The notes: a model not told the origin generated them from the letters alone. Shown: positions 52,982-62,923, counted from the first letter of the stretch. The stretch is DNA of 64,000 nucleotides from Paenibacillus xylanexedens (GCF_017874615.1 NZ_JAGIKV010000027.1:1-64000); one strand, 5' to 3'. Translations and numbers: made by a program.

Positions 52982-55333
52982 ATGCAGCTCCTATGGTCCA
53001 AATTTTCACCCGTGTTCCGCCGATTCCTCATTTCGTATCTTGTCATTCTGATGATTCCTCAAATTGCGGGATATGCCTCTTACCGAGCTTCCATTGAAGC
53101 AGCCCGTTCCAGCTCCATTGAGAACAGTTTGAAGTCGCTGAGTCTTGGCAAAGAGATCATTGAGCGAAATCTTCTTCAAGTCGAAGCTTTTACCAGACAG
53201 CTTGCCGTCAATCCCGATTTACAAAATTTAATTGCTGGGCCAAAGCCACATGATCTCTACAATGTCTACGGTATGAACCGTATGCAGCGGAGCCTCTCCA
53301 TGTACAGCAGTACCAATGATTACTTGTCCCATTTCTTCATTCACATTCCGAACTACAATGCTATCATAACACCAAGAACCGTGTATTATCGTCCAGAGCA
53401 TTATTATGCTGCCAATCAGCTGGACGGTATGTCGTTTGAACAATGGCATGACCAAATTCTCAAACAACCACACTTTAATGAAATCATACCGCTTCGAAAC
53501 TATAAACGTGAAATACTCGGCACTGTGCTTGCAGACGTTCCCGCCATTACGTTTCTGCAATCTCTGCCTTTGAACAGCTTCAACAAACCGCAAGCAACGA
53601 TTGGTGTCATGATTGATCAGGATCAGATGGCCAGCCTTACTCAAAATATTGTGGATCAATATGGCGGCTGGACTCTCGTCACCGATGCGGAAGGGCAGAT
53701 CATTTTCTCCCTTGGCATTGAACAGGCCGAGGCCGAGCAAATGGCACAGAGTCATCGGAGAGAAGGTAATGCTGCGGAAACGGAGCTGAACGTGCAGAAC
53801 GTACAGCCTGGAAGCGATGGTCGGCTGCTGATATCGATACAGTCCAGTCAAAATGGATGGAATTACATGGCAGGGATTCCGGAGAAAGCACTCATGACAA
53901 AAGCAGACCAAATCAAACAGGTCACGCTGGCCTTTACTTTGGCAACCATTGCCTTGGGACTGCTGTTCGGGCTGGTTCTGGCCTATCGGAATAGTGCACC
54001 CGTATACAGATTGTTGGCCTCTTTTCGGGAACAAATCACCGATTCCCCGGACAGACGGGGCAATGAATATGATTTTTTGGCAAGCCATATTAACAATCTC
54101 ATTGCTAATAATGACTCACTTAAAAACGCCATGAATGAGCAGATTCCGTTATTGAGAGACGGTTTTATCAAACGTTTGTTAATCGGAGAAGTCTATACCT
54201 CACTTGAGTTGGAGGTTATCTCATCCCAGGCGCACATTTCTCTTCATAGCAGCAAGGGCTTGGCAGGCTTAGTGAAGGTAAACGGATATGCCAATCCGGA
54301 CAGTGAAGAAACGATCCATGAACTGGGTGTCGCAAGGCTGCTCATCAAACAAGTACTTACAGAATGGAATGCGCAGCTGCTGATCACGGATTGGGGAACA
54401 GACCAGATCGCTTTTGCCTGTCCATTGGATGAGAACTCACTGAATGAAGCTATAGGGAGATGTGAAAAAGAGCTGAACACCTTGATGGAAGTGATCTACC
54501 GGGAGCATAGGATATCTACAACTATTGGCACAGGTGCAGCTTATGAGGTCTGGAATGATGCAGGGCGTTCCTTTGACGAAGCCAAACAAGCTCTGGATTA
54601 TGCCATTCATATGGGAACAGATCATCTGGTGAGATTTGAAGATACGATGAAGGAAAATGAAATGTTCTATTATCCAATTGAGTCTGAACAGCGCCTGCTG
54701 AACACAATCAAAGTCGGGGAGCCTGAAGAGGCGATACGCATTTTGGAGCAATTGTTTCTTCGTAATTTAGAAGAGCGGGAACTGTCCTACGAGATGACAC
54801 AGCAGTTCATCATGGAGCTGAAGGGGACTTTTCTGAAGCTGGACGAACCCAAATTCAAGCTGGATGCCTCCCTGCTGGAGGAATATAAAACTCGGGTGAC
54901 ATCCATTCAGATGACAGAAACGATTACTTCGCTGCGTGCAAAATTCAAACGGTTAACAGAAGACATCTGCGGTGATTTCCAGAGAAGAAGAGCAGGAGCA
55001 CATGCGGATACTGTAAGCGAAATGATTTGTTTTATCCAACAACATTATGGGGATGCAAACTTGACGATCTATCGGATTGCGGAGCACATGAGCAAGTCCG
55101 AGAAGTTTATATCCCAACTATTCAAAGAACATACGGGAGAGAATCTTTCCGATTATGTAGAACGGGTACGCATCGATGCTGCCTCGAACTTGTTGCACTC
55201 CACCGGTCAGACCATTGACGAGATAGCGGAGGCCACCGGTTATAACAGTGCACATTCATTCCGCCGAGCTTTCAAGCGGGTACGCGGCATTTCTCCGAGT
55301 GTGTTTCGGAAAATGGACGTTCATAGCGGTTAA
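52982..55333 (+). CDS. Membrane-bound AraC-family sensor-regulator
   Basis: A protein of 783 residues. A transmembrane segment near residues 12-32 (FLISYLVILMIPQIAGY) and a second near 310-330 (VTLAFTLATIALGLLFGLVL) enclose an extracellular Cache-like sensor. A cytoplasmic region follows, with a degenerate cyclase-like stretch (about 480-590: AFACPLDENSLNEAIGRCEK). The AraC domain is at the end: LTIYRIAEHMSKSEKFISQL and IDEIAEATGYNSAHSFRRAF. It has no kinase domain, so sensing and DNA binding lie on one chain. GGGAGGG precedes the ATG. Such genes commonly stand before LplB/YtcP/LipO importers, as here, and should control them. Confidence 0.88.
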   Translation: MQLLWSKFSPVFRRFLISYLVILMIPQIAGYASYRASIEAARSSSIENSLKSLSLGKEIIERNLLQVEAFTRQLAVNPDLQNLIAGPKPHDLYNVYGMNRMQRSLSMYSSTNDYLSHFFIHIPNYNAIITPRTVYYRPEHYYAANQLDGMSFEQWHDQILKQPHFNEIIPLRNYKREILGTVLADVPAITFLQSLPLNSFNKPQATIGVMIDQDQMASLTQNIVDQYGGWTLVTDAEGQIIFSLGIEQAEAEQMAQSHRREGNAAETELNVQNVQPGSDGRLLISIQSSQNGWNYMAGIPEKALMTKADQIKQVTLAFTLATIALGLLFGLVLAYRNSAPVYRLLASFREQITDSPDRRGNEYDFLASHINNLIANNDSLKNAMNEQIPLLRDGFIKRLLIGEVYTSLELEVISSQAHISLHSSKGLAGLVKVNGYANPDSEETIHELGVARLLIKQVLTEWNAQLLITDWGTDQIAFACPLDENSLNEAIGRCEKELNTLMEVIYREHRISTTIGTGAAYEVWNDAGRSFDEAKQALDYAIHMGTDHLVRFEDTMKENEMFYYPIESEQRLLNTIKVGEPEEAIRILEQLFLRNLEERELSYEMTQQFIMELKGTFLKLDEPKFKLDASLLEEYKTRVTSIQMTETITSLRAKFKRLTEDICGDFQRRRAGAHADTVSEMICFIQQHYGDANLTIYRIAEHMSKSEKFISQLFKEHTGENLSDYVERVRIDAASNLLHSTGQTIDEIAEATGYNSAHSFRRAFKRVRGISPSVFRKMDVHSG

Positions 55334-55430
55334 TGTAGGCTGTTTCTCAGGAACTATATTCGCTTTTTGTACTTTCTCAGCGTAACTGTACCTTTACGCA
55401 TCCCCAGCGCAATCTTATGATTACTCAAAA

Positions 55431-55444
55431 AGTAAGCGCTACCA
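55431..55444. promoter_or_regulatory. cre-like site upstream of the LplB-type permease
   Basis: AGTAAGCGCTACCA matches the cre consensus except at positions 1 and 12. It lies in the 134-bp gap before the importer operon. CcpA control inferred. Confidence 0.45.
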
Positions 55445-55488
55445 AGTTAAACTGAAGTTCAGCACGATTGGGAGCCAAGAATGGGGGG

Positions 55489-56463
55489 ATGATTCTGAGA
55501 ACCACAATGACCAGTGAATCAAAGTCCGTGGAGAAACCAAGTAAACCGTTTGCCTTAAAGCGAGCTTTATCCAGAAGCTGGAGGCGACATTGGCAGCTGT
55601 ATCTGCTGATCCTGCCACCGATTGCTTACTTTATTATTTTCAAGTATGTACCCATGGTGAATGCAGTCCTGGCATTTAAAGATTACAACGTCATCAAGGG
55701 GATCTGGGGCAGTCCGTGGGCCGGAACCAAGTATTTCGAATTACTTTTCAAAAATCCGGCGTTTGTCATGCTAATCAAGAACACACTCTACATTTCGTTT
55801 TACAGTCTGATCGTTGGTTTCCCGATTCCTATATTACTGGCGCTCGCGCTGAACGAAATCAAAAACATACGATTCAAAAAAACAGTACAAATGGTGACGT
55901 ATGCTCCATATTTCATCTCTACCGTTGTTATGGTCTCCATCATTATGCTCTTTCTGTCTCCTAGGCTGGGTATTGTCAACACGATTGCAGGCGCCCTTGG
56001 TTTCGAAGCGGTGAATTTTCTCGGAGAGCCCGGACTGTTTCGATCCATCTACGTATTCTCAGATGTGTGGCAGGGAATGGGGTACTCCGCTGTGATATAT
56101 CTGGCTGCTCTGGCAGGTGTTGATCCATCCCTATATGAAGCCGCCAAAGTGGACGGAGCCAACCGAATACAGAAAATCATCAATGTAGATCTGCCTGGAC
56201 TACTTCCGGCAGCCGTCATCATTCTGATCCTGAGTGTAGGGAATATCATGGCTGTTGGGTTCGAAAAAATATATTTGCTGCAAAATCCGCTCAACCTGTC
56301 TGCTTCGGAGATCATCTCCACGTATGTCTATAAAATAGGCTTGCTGAATGCCAATTATAGCTTCGCTACTGCGGTTGGCCTGTTCAACTCGGTGATTAAC
56401 CTGATTCTGCTATTAATCGTAAACGCGGTCGCCAAGCGACTGTCCAATACAAGCTTATGGTAA
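55489..56463 (+). CDS. LplB-like sugar ABC importer permease
   Basis: A CUT1 permease of about 324 residues with six transmembrane segments (LYLLILPPIAYFIIFKYVPM first, the typical LplB start) and the EAA loop SLYEAAKVDGANRIQKIINV. The start is uncertain: TTG 55468, ATG 55489 and ATG 55507 are in frame, and GGGGGG directly before 55489 might even suit a CTG at 55495. It forms the importer with the next two genes. Relatives carry complex or aldotetraouronic-type xylo-oligosaccharides; the neighbouring xylan genes fit that. Confidence 0.9.
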   Translation: MILRTTMTSESKSVEKPSKPFALKRALSRSWRRHWQLYLLILPPIAYFIIFKYVPMVNAVLAFKDYNVIKGIWGSPWAGTKYFELLFKNPAFVMLIKNTLYISFYSLIVGFPIPILLALALNEIKNIRFKKTVQMVTYAPYFISTVVMVSIIMLFLSPRLGIVNTIAGALGFEAVNFLGEPGLFRSIYVFSDVWQGMGYSAVIYLAALAGVDPSLYEAAKVDGANRIQKIINVDLPGLLPAAVIILILSVGNIMAVGFEKIYLLQNPLNLSASEIISTYVYKIGLLNANYSFATAVGLFNSVINLILLLIVNAVAKRLSNTSLW

Positions 56464-56490
56464 CGGGAGCGAAAGGAGGAGAACCAACTT

Positions 56491-57420
56491 ATGCCTAACA
56501 CACAGACAAATGCAGGTCGTTCCCGGATCAAGAGCAGCAGTACGATTCGTGAATCCTGGGGAGACCGCGTATTTATAACGGTTGTGTACTTCATGCTGAC
56601 TGTGGTGCTGATTGCCGTGCTGTATCCCTTGATATATATTGTGAGTTCTTCGCTCAGCAGCCCTGCTGCCGTCTCCTCGGGAAAAGTCTGGTTGTGGCCC
56701 ATTGACCTGACGTTCGACGGTTACAAGTCTGTATTGCGGAATGATCAAGTCCTTACCGGGTATGCCAATTCCCTTTTCTATACAGCCTGCGGCACTTTCA
56801 TCAGCGTGGCACTGACCATTATGATTGCTTATCCATTATCCAAAAAAACGTTTGTTGGCCGTAGCTCGTTAATGATGTTTATTACCTTCACCATGCTGTT
56901 CTCGGGCGGTTTGATCCCTACCTATCTGGTGGTCAAAACCATGGGACTGATTGATACCCGCTGGGCGTTGCTGATTCCCAATGCCGTCTGGGTATGGCAA
57001 GTCATCATTGCCCGTACCTTTTTTCAGAACTCGATACCGGAAGAATTGTCCGAAGCAGCAGACATCGATGGCTGCAGTGACATCCGGTTTATATTCAGTA
57101 TTATCCTGCCACTCGCCAAACCGATTATCGCCGTGTTGTCACTTATGTACGCTGTCGGTCAGTGGAATGCATACTTTGACGCCCTCATCTACCTGAAATC
57201 ACAGTCGCTCTATCCGCTACAGCTGATATTGCGCAGTATTCTTATTCTGAACAGCAGTACGGGGAACATGGATGCATCGGAAATGATCAAACAGCAGCAG
57301 ATGGCTGAACTCATGAAGTACTCGTTAATTGTGATGGCCAGCTTGCCGGTGCTAATCATCTATCCTTTTGTTCAACGGTATTTCGTGCAAGGCATGTTGA
57401 TTGGCTCAGTCAAAGGATAA
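56491..57420 (+). CDS. YtcP/LplC-like sugar ABC importer permease
   Basis: The partner permease, 309 residues, six hydrophobic segments. The start has AAAGGAGG upstream of the ATG. The N-terminal LIAVLYPLIYIVSSSLSSPA and LWPIDLTFDGYKSVL are characteristic of the YtcP group, as is the end YPFVQRYFVQGMLIGSVKG. The EAA loop is EELSEAADIDGCSDIRFIFS. It lies 27 bases after the LplB-like gene. Confidence 0.92.
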   Translation: MPNTQTNAGRSRIKSSSTIRESWGDRVFITVVYFMLTVVLIAVLYPLIYIVSSSLSSPAAVSSGKVWLWPIDLTFDGYKSVLRNDQVLTGYANSLFYTACGTFISVALTIMIAYPLSKKTFVGRSSLMMFITFTMLFSGGLIPTYLVVKTMGLIDTRWALLIPNAVWVWQVIIARTFFQNSIPEELSEAADIDGCSDIRFIFSIILPLAKPIIAVLSLMYAVGQWNAYFDALIYLKSQSLYPLQLILRSILILNSSTGNMDASEMIKQQQMAELMKYSLIVMASLPVLIIYPFVQRYFVQGMLIGSVKG

Positions 57421-57458
57421 GTTCATTTTTTCTATTATTCATGAGGGAGAGGATTGTA

Positions 57459-59099
57459 TTGAAAAAAGCGGGATTCATCATTCTTGCCTGTATGCTGTTT
57501 ACCTCGTTGGTACTTGCCGGATGTTCAAGTTCTGATAAGGGGAACGGGGAAGGCAGCGATCCATCAGGCAAGACGGCCATTAATGTGTTTGCTCACCAGG
57601 GTTCGGATACCAACCTGTCCACTAACAAATTCACGAAGAAAATGGAAGAGAAGTTTGATATTCAGTTCAACTGGACTACGGTTCCATTCGACGGTGCAGC
57701 GGAGAAAAGACAGATTTCACTGGCTTCCGGTGATTACCCGGACTTGTATCTGCTCATCCCTTGGGTAGATCGTTTCTCCCAGACAGACTTGTTGAAGTTT
57801 GGTCAACAGGGGGTTATTTTGCCGCTGAATGATCTGATTGAGGAGCATGCTCCCAATATTAAAAAAGTACTTGAGAGCAATGACTATTATCGGGCCATGA
57901 ACACTGCTCCTGACGGAAATATCTATGGTCTGACGGGTCTGAATGAATGTTTTCACTGTTCATACCCGAACAAGATGTGGGTCAACACCAAATGGATGGA
58001 ACAACTGGGCCTGACAGAACCCACGACGACAGAAGAATTTAAAGAAATGCTTCGGGCATTTAAAACGAAAGACCCGAACGGGAACGGCAAAGCCGACGAA
58101 GTACCACTAAGCGGTTCGACTGAAAATTTCGGTGTGCACATTATTCCGTACTTGATGAACGGTTTTATCTATGACGACGATCGGAATTATCTCATTGTCA
58201 ATCAGGGGAAAGTGGAGACCGTAGTGAACAAACCGGAGTGGAAAGAAGGGCTTGCCTATATTAAATCCCTGTACGATGAAGGGTTGATTGATCCAGGGGC
58301 ATTTACCCAAAACGTCGGGGCCTTCAAAAAAATTGGAGATAACGCTGATGCACAGCTTCTCGGTGCGGGAGCAGCGATGCATCCATCATTATTCGTAACC
58401 ACTGCCGAAGGTTCTCCTTACGGGAATGATTACAATCCCATCCCTCCATTGAAGGGACCCCATGCTGCTTATGCTACGTACAACTATCCGATTGATCCCG
58501 GAGCGTCCTTTGTACTGACAAACAAAGCCAGTGAGGAAACACAGATCGCGGCCATAAAGCTGCTGGATTATCTCTATACCCAGGAAGGAACCATGGCATC
58601 ATATCTGGGAGAAGAGGGCGTAAGCTGGCGCAAACCACAAGAAGGAGAAGTGGCGCTCAATGATCAGATTGAGCCGTTATATAAAGCCATTCCGCTTCCT
58701 TCTGGAGAAGAACCTCGTAATGACAGTTGGGCTGCATTGAGTCAGTACAATCATTATCAGGCATATCGGGACTCCGAAGTACAGGGGACAGACATCTATG
58801 CCAATGATGGTGGTGAGCGACGTCTCTATGAGGCGACATTGTTAATGGAGGGCAAGGAACCGAAAGAGATTTTCCCTCATTGGGCATTGTGGGTAGATCC
58901 GTCCCAAGCTGATGAAGCCAGCATGATGCAGACCAATCTCAAGGATTACATCGATCAGAACGCCCTGCAATTTATTACAGGCGCCAAAAGTCTGGATAAG
59001 GATTGGGATGAATATGTGAAAGGCCTGGAGGGACTGAACATTAATCGATATCTGGAGATTATGCAATCTTCCTATGATACTTCTTCCGTTTCCAAATAA
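57459..59099 (+). CDS. LipO-type oligosaccharide-binding lipoprotein
   Basis: The receptor of the importer, about 546 residues. The lipobox is LVLAGC; a short Ser/Gly linker follows. The mature part is a large SBP_bac_1-like chain (KTAINVFAHQGSDTNLSTNK, ASGDYPDLYLLIPWVDRFSQ, FKTKDPNGNGKADEVPLSGS). A Ca-binding-like DPNGNGKADEVP loop is visible, common in this class. A TTG start at 57459 has GAGAGG six bases upstream; the ATG at 57441 overlaps that motif. The three genes form a complete importer except for the ATPase. A terminator follows. Confidence 0.92.
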   Translation: MKKAGFIILACMLFTSLVLAGCSSSDKGNGEGSDPSGKTAINVFAHQGSDTNLSTNKFTKKMEEKFDIQFNWTTVPFDGAAEKRQISLASGDYPDLYLLIPWVDRFSQTDLLKFGQQGVILPLNDLIEEHAPNIKKVLESNDYYRAMNTAPDGNIYGLTGLNECFHCSYPNKMWVNTKWMEQLGLTEPTTTEEFKEMLRAFKTKDPNGNGKADEVPLSGSTENFGVHIIPYLMNGFIYDDDRNYLIVNQGKVETVVNKPEWKEGLAYIKSLYDEGLIDPGAFTQNVGAFKKIGDNADAQLLGAGAAMHPSLFVTTAEGSPYGNDYNPIPPLKGPHAAYATYNYPIDPGASFVLTNKASEETQIAAIKLLDYLYTQEGTMASYLGEEGVSWRKPQEGEVALNDQIEPLYKAIPLPSGEEPRNDSWAALSQYNHYQAYRDSEVQGTDIYANDGGERRLYEATLLMEGKEPKEIFPHWALWVDPSQADEASMMQTNLKDYIDQNALQFITGAKSLDKDWDEYVKGLEGLNINRYLEIMQSSYDTSSVSK

Positions 59100-59156
59100 T
59101 TAAAGTCTCTGAATCATACAGAGCGGGAAAAGTTACTGCCTGTATTTGCACAACCA

Positions 59157-59203
59157 AACGTTCCCGGTTCGCAGTCAATATATGCGAGCCAGGAACGTTT
59201 TTT
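59157..59203 (+). terminator. Rho-independent terminator after the LipO gene
   Basis: AACGTTCC and GGTTCGCA segments pair with TGCGAGCC and GGAACGTT, giving a long stem with small bulges, followed by a T-run. Confidence 0.85.
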
Positions 59204-59261
59204 ATTGATATAGATTAAATCGTAATAACATTGCATCCTTCTTAAAATTCTGTGATTGAAC

Positions 59262-59292
59262 CTGTCCTGCAAGCCAAACGTTCACAGGACAG
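59262..59292. terminator. Hairpin downstream of the GH8 gene
   Basis: CTGTCCTG and CAGGACAG form an 8-bp stem about 30 bases past the GH8 stop on the minus strand. No clear T-run follows on that strand, so it is only a possible terminator. Confidence 0.4.
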
Positions 59293-59321
59293 ATTCAACG
59301 GCTCGTGCAAATTCCCTTAGT

Positions 59322-60463
59322 TTAGTACATGCGATATTTTCCGCTTAGAGCGAGCATGCTGAAAAAATACAAGCAGTTGTCGTAATAACGTCGCTCTCCC
59401 TGACGCAAAGGTGTGTTCCAGAACTTGCGAACGAATGTGTCAGCATGTGGACCGTCCGCAGCCAGTGAAGCCATGGCATTGGTAGCCAGCAAACCTACAG
59501 GATGCAGTGAAGGTTCGTCGAAAGGTTCACCTTCTATTGTATAACGACGATAATCGGACATTTCAATATCACTGAAGAAGGATTGAATCCGATTGGATTG
59601 TTCGATCTGCCAGTGATCCTTGCGGAACCATTCCCAGTCCAGCGCTATATTCGCAGCAACACGGTAGGCATCACTGTAAAAATGTCTGAAATCACCATGC
59701 GGCTGTATTGGAGCCGGAGAGCCGTCATAGTTCGCATATTCAGGTGATAGTCCGGTTACGGGATGGCAGGCTGTATGAAGGTAAGCTCTACTAGCGGCCG
59801 CCGCTTCTTTCCAGAAGCGCTGATCTTCTTCATCCGCATATTTCGCGAATAGCTCATAAAAATGAGGCAGATGGTAGGATGGGTCACTAAACGGTGTTTC
59901 TGGTATGAATTTGATCAGTTTTGTTTCCGGGTCCCACATGGGATCGCCTTCGCCGTCTTCGCCTTGATGTATACATGCACGAAGGATCTTGCGGGCTTGT
60001 GCCTTGTAATCATAAGGTTCAGCGCCATCACCCCAGCGGTTGGAGGCAAAAAAAGCGCCATGGCAAAAAACTCCTCACCATCAGGAGCAGGACCTTGCGA
60101 GAGTCGGGTTCCGTCAGGCTTGCAATGCCAGGCAAAATAATCTTTATAACGACCCGCTTTATGTTGCATAAACGTGTGTGAGAAATTCCAGAGTCGATCA
60201 AATTCTTCTTTTTTGTCCATCTGAACAGCCATCATCATGCCATAGGACATGCCCTCGGAGCGAACATCGAGATTACCGGTGTCCAGCAAATAACCCTTGT
60301 CCTCACCCATGGGGTAATATATTCGAGTATTGTCATCGCCATAAAACAGCTCGTTCCATGTTTCTTCCAATCTGTTCGTGATCTCATTCTCATCGTAGCC
60401 TAGCTTCAAAAACAGATTTGTATATGTACCCGTATCCCACGCGCCTTGACCCGTGATATTCAT
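59322..60463 (-). pseudogene. GH8 reducing-end xylose-releasing exo-oligoxylanase (Rex-like), frameshifted
   Basis: A cytoplasmic enzyme that removes xylose from the reducing end of xylo-oligosaccharides. The N-terminal frame (59915-60463) opens with NITGQGAWDTGTYTNLFLKL and carries the catalytic acid at E70 in DVRSEGMSYGMMMA, the residue number known from Rex. After GEEFFAMALF the frame breaks. The C-terminal frame (59322-59939) continues normally (SDPSYHLPHFYELFAKY to LSGKYRMY). A run of seven A at 60048-60054 is one short: eight would restore one frame through FFASNRWGDGAEPYDYKAQA. It may be a real mutation, a slippery phase switch, or a sequencing error. GGAGG precedes the ATG at 60463. 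Confidence 0.85.
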
Positions 60464-60522
60464 GAGTATCCTCCTTCATCAATGCGGTTTTTCAAAATTA
60501 TAACATGGAAATAGTATACAAA

Positions 60523-60536
60523 TTAAAGCGTTTACA
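60523..60536. promoter_or_regulatory. cre site between the GH8 and esterase genes
   Basis: TTAAAGCGTTTACA matches TGWAANCGNTNWCA at all positions but the second. It lies about 60 bases upstream of the divergent GH8 gene start. This is the best cre match in the window; CcpA repression of the xylan genes is inferred. Confidence 0.6.
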
Positions 60537-60656
60537 TGAAAAATTATAGGTGTTCAGATCTGCATGTCATTGTACTCAAATTAAAATGATATATTGGTTA
60601 AAATCCTATACTTTGTCAGGTTGTTGTAAAATTATGTAAGGGATACACTTTGGGAG

Positions 60657-60699
60657 AAGGATCACATCTGATCTAATAATAATACAAGCTGTGATCCTT
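60657..60699. repeat. Inverted repeat upstream of the SGNH esterase
   Basis: AAGGATCACA (60657-60666) and TGTGATCCTT (60690-60699) are perfect 10-bp arms around 23 bases. No T-run follows on the plus strand. It could be an operator, an mRNA leader hairpin or an attenuator for the esterase-xylanase genes. Confidence 0.6.
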
Positions 60700-60753
60700 T
60701 AAAAGTTGTTTGAGGATGGTCAGAATCTAACCGGAAGGATGTGATGATGATTT

Positions 60754-62037
60754 ATGCTCCAGGATTCAGGAGATGCAGGTGAAAACACGGAATTCACTGC
60801 ACCGCGCGATCCAGTTGGAGTGACAGCGTCGGCAGTCAAGCCCGCAATTGATTTTGAGTCACCTAGATATCGCGACATGATTGGCCGATCTCTTCTGAAC
60901 AAGGGAAATAATGTCAGATTAAAACGAGCCATTGAGAAGGCAAAAAACGGTGAACCTGTCGTTATCGCTTATATTGGAGGCTCCATTACCCATGGTGCTG
61001 GTGCAGTACCTATTCATCTCCAATGTTACGCTTATCGGTCGTATGAGTCGTTCAAGTTTATGTTTGCGCTTTCAAAAGATAGTCCGATTCATCTGATTAA
61101 AGCAGGTGTGGGTGGAACTCCTTCAGAACTGGGGATTGTACGTTATGATCGTGATGTGCTGAGGGGAGGTGCCGTTCAGCCGGATATTGTCATAATCGAA
61201 TTCGCAGTCAATGACGCAGATGATGAAACCCAAGGTAAATGTTACGAGAGTCTGGTACTCAAAGCACTTACTGCCGATAACAAGCCAGCGGTCATCTTGT
61301 TATTCAGTGTATTCGAAAATGACTGGAATCTACAGGATCGTCTCGCTCCGGTAGGCTGGCATTATGATCTGCCAATGGTAAGTGTGAAAGATGCTGTCGT
61401 AGATCAGTTCAACAAGACAAAAGGTGAAGGCAACGTTATTTCCAAAAAGCAATTTTTCCATGATATATATCATCCAACTAATATAGGGCATCGAATTATG
61501 GCCGATTGTTTGGAATATTTGTTCGACGTGACGAATCGTTCTGAGTGGGATGAGAAAGATCATGATATTGAAAAAGCTCCGCTAATTGGAAATGAATTTG
61601 TTAATGTGAAGCTGTTGGATCGGAAAAACGGTAATCACATTGCCCGAATTGATGCAGGCTCTTTTTGTAAAACGGACACGGATCTGCAGATGGTTGAGAT
61701 GGATGCTCATGACTATGGTACACCTCAGTTCCCCAACAACTGGATGCGTACAGGAGAGGGAAAAGAGGATCAGAGCAGCTTTCGGATATGTTTGCAGTGC
61801 AAACGCCTCATTCTGATCTTCAAGGATTCTGGTAACGATGAATTCGGAACTGCACATATTAAGGTAGATGGGGTATTCGTCCAAAAAGTCGATCCGCATC
61901 AAGTGAACTGGACCCATTGCCATGCCACACTTCTGCTTAACGAAGAGCATGTGGGGGAACACTCCATCGAGATCGAAATGGCGGAAGGTCATGAACATAA
62001 ATGCTTCACTATTCTGGGTTTTGGCTATGTGGATTAA
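60754..62037 (+). CDS. SGNH/GDSL-family esterase, probable xylan-deacetylating enzyme
   Basis: A cytoplasmic esterase of 427 residues without a signal peptide. The SGNH core is clear: nucleophile S77 in YIGGSITHG, Gly block in KAGVGGTPSELG, Asn block in EFAVNDADDE, and catalytic pair D237/H240 in FFHDIYHP. After about residue 290 comes a beta-rich C-terminal domain. An in-frame stop just upstream fixes the ATG at 60754 as the earliest start. Placed with xylan enzymes, it may remove acetyl groups from imported xylo-oligosaccharides (inference). Gap to the next gene 41 bases. Confidence 0.86.
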   Translation: MLQDSGDAGENTEFTAPRDPVGVTASAVKPAIDFESPRYRDMIGRSLLNKGNNVRLKRAIEKAKNGEPVVIAYIGGSITHGAGAVPIHLQCYAYRSYESFKFMFALSKDSPIHLIKAGVGGTPSELGIVRYDRDVLRGGAVQPDIVIIEFAVNDADDETQGKCYESLVLKALTADNKPAVILLFSVFENDWNLQDRLAPVGWHYDLPMVSVKDAVVDQFNKTKGEGNVISKKQFFHDIYHPTNIGHRIMADCLEYLFDVTNRSEWDEKDHDIEKAPLIGNEFVNVKLLDRKNGNHIARIDAGSFCKTDTDLQMVEMDAHDYGTPQFPNNWMRTGEGKEDQSSFRICLQCKRLILIFKDSGNDEFGTAHIKVDGVFVQKVDPHQVNWTHCHATLLLNEEHVGEHSIEIEMAEGHEHKCFTILGFGYVD

Positions 62038-62078
62038 CTGAAGACTGATAGTCACTCATATGTTCGGAGGAAAAGAGA

Positions 62079-62852
62079 ATGGAATTGATCTCACCAGCAG
62101 TAACGGGATATGACCAGTATCGGGAGAATATACCACGTGGAGTCATGGAGACGGTAGAGTATCCTTCCACCACGGTTGGCAATTCCCGTAAAGCTATGGT
62201 GTACACCCCACCAGAATTTTCTTCGACAACGATGTATCCTGTACTTTTTCTTTTGCATGGTATTGGCGGAGACGAAACCGAATGGCATACTCATGGTTCC
62301 CCGCAAATTATTCTCGATAATATGTACAACGATAATTTGCTTGAGCCCATGGTTATTGTTTTCCCCAACGGTCGCGCTATGTCGAATGACCGAGCCGAAG
62401 GAGACCTGTTTGAACCTGAGAAAATCAAAGCATTTAAACGGTTTGAATCCGATCTGCTCAACGATTTGATACCTTACATGGAGTCGAACTACCCTTTGCA
62501 TAAAAGCCGGGATAAAAGGGCGATTGCTGGTTTATCCATGGGTGGAGGTCAATCCTTAAATATCGGATTAAGTAATCTAGACCATTTTGCATGGATCGGT
62601 GCTTTCTCCGCAGCCCCAAATACCAGAAGTCCGGAGCTACTTGTCCCTGATTTTTCGAAAGCGCCTTCATTACTCTCGTTGTTATGGATCTCTTGCGGTG
62701 AACAGGACAATCTCATAGAGATTAGTCTTGGGGTCCACCAATATTTGGCGCAACACGGAGTACCTCACATTTGGCATGAGGAACGTGGAGGACATGATTG
62801 GCCCGTGTGGAAGAACGATCTGTATCTGTTTTCGCAACGTCTTTTCAAGTGA
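62079..62852 (+). CDS. CE1-like esterase (alpha/beta hydrolase)
   Basis: A cytoplasmic esterase of 257 residues. It matches the esterase D/CE1 group: LFLLHGIGGDETEWHTHGSP near residue 60, nucleophile S153 in AIAGLSMGGGQS, acid probably in CGEQDN and His in ERGGHDWPVW. CE1 enzymes release ferulic or acetic acid from xylan; without a signal peptide it would act on imported fragments. CGGAGG precedes the ATG. It lies between the SGNH esterase and the GH11 xylanase, same strand, in one probable operon. Confidence 0.89.
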   Translation: MELISPAVTGYDQYRENIPRGVMETVEYPSTTVGNSRKAMVYTPPEFSSTTMYPVLFLLHGIGGDETEWHTHGSPQIILDNMYNDNLLEPMVIVFPNGRAMSNDRAEGDLFEPEKIKAFKRFESDLLNDLIPYMESNYPLHKSRDKRAIAGLSMGGGQSLNIGLSNLDHFAWIGAFSAAPNTRSPELLVPDFSKAPSLLSLLWISCGEQDNLIEISLGVHQYLAQHGVPHIWHEERGGHDWPVWKNDLYLFSQRLFK

Positions 62853-62923
62853 ATTTGCTGAGAAACATTCATATCGGATTGTAGCATCAACCAAATCTAT
62901 TAAAATATCAGGAGGTATCATCC

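Noticed and set aside
53228..54088. Minus-strand frame of 286 residues
   Set aside because: Opposite the sensor part of the membrane AraC gene; composition is that of a shadow frame and no ribosome-binding site was seen.
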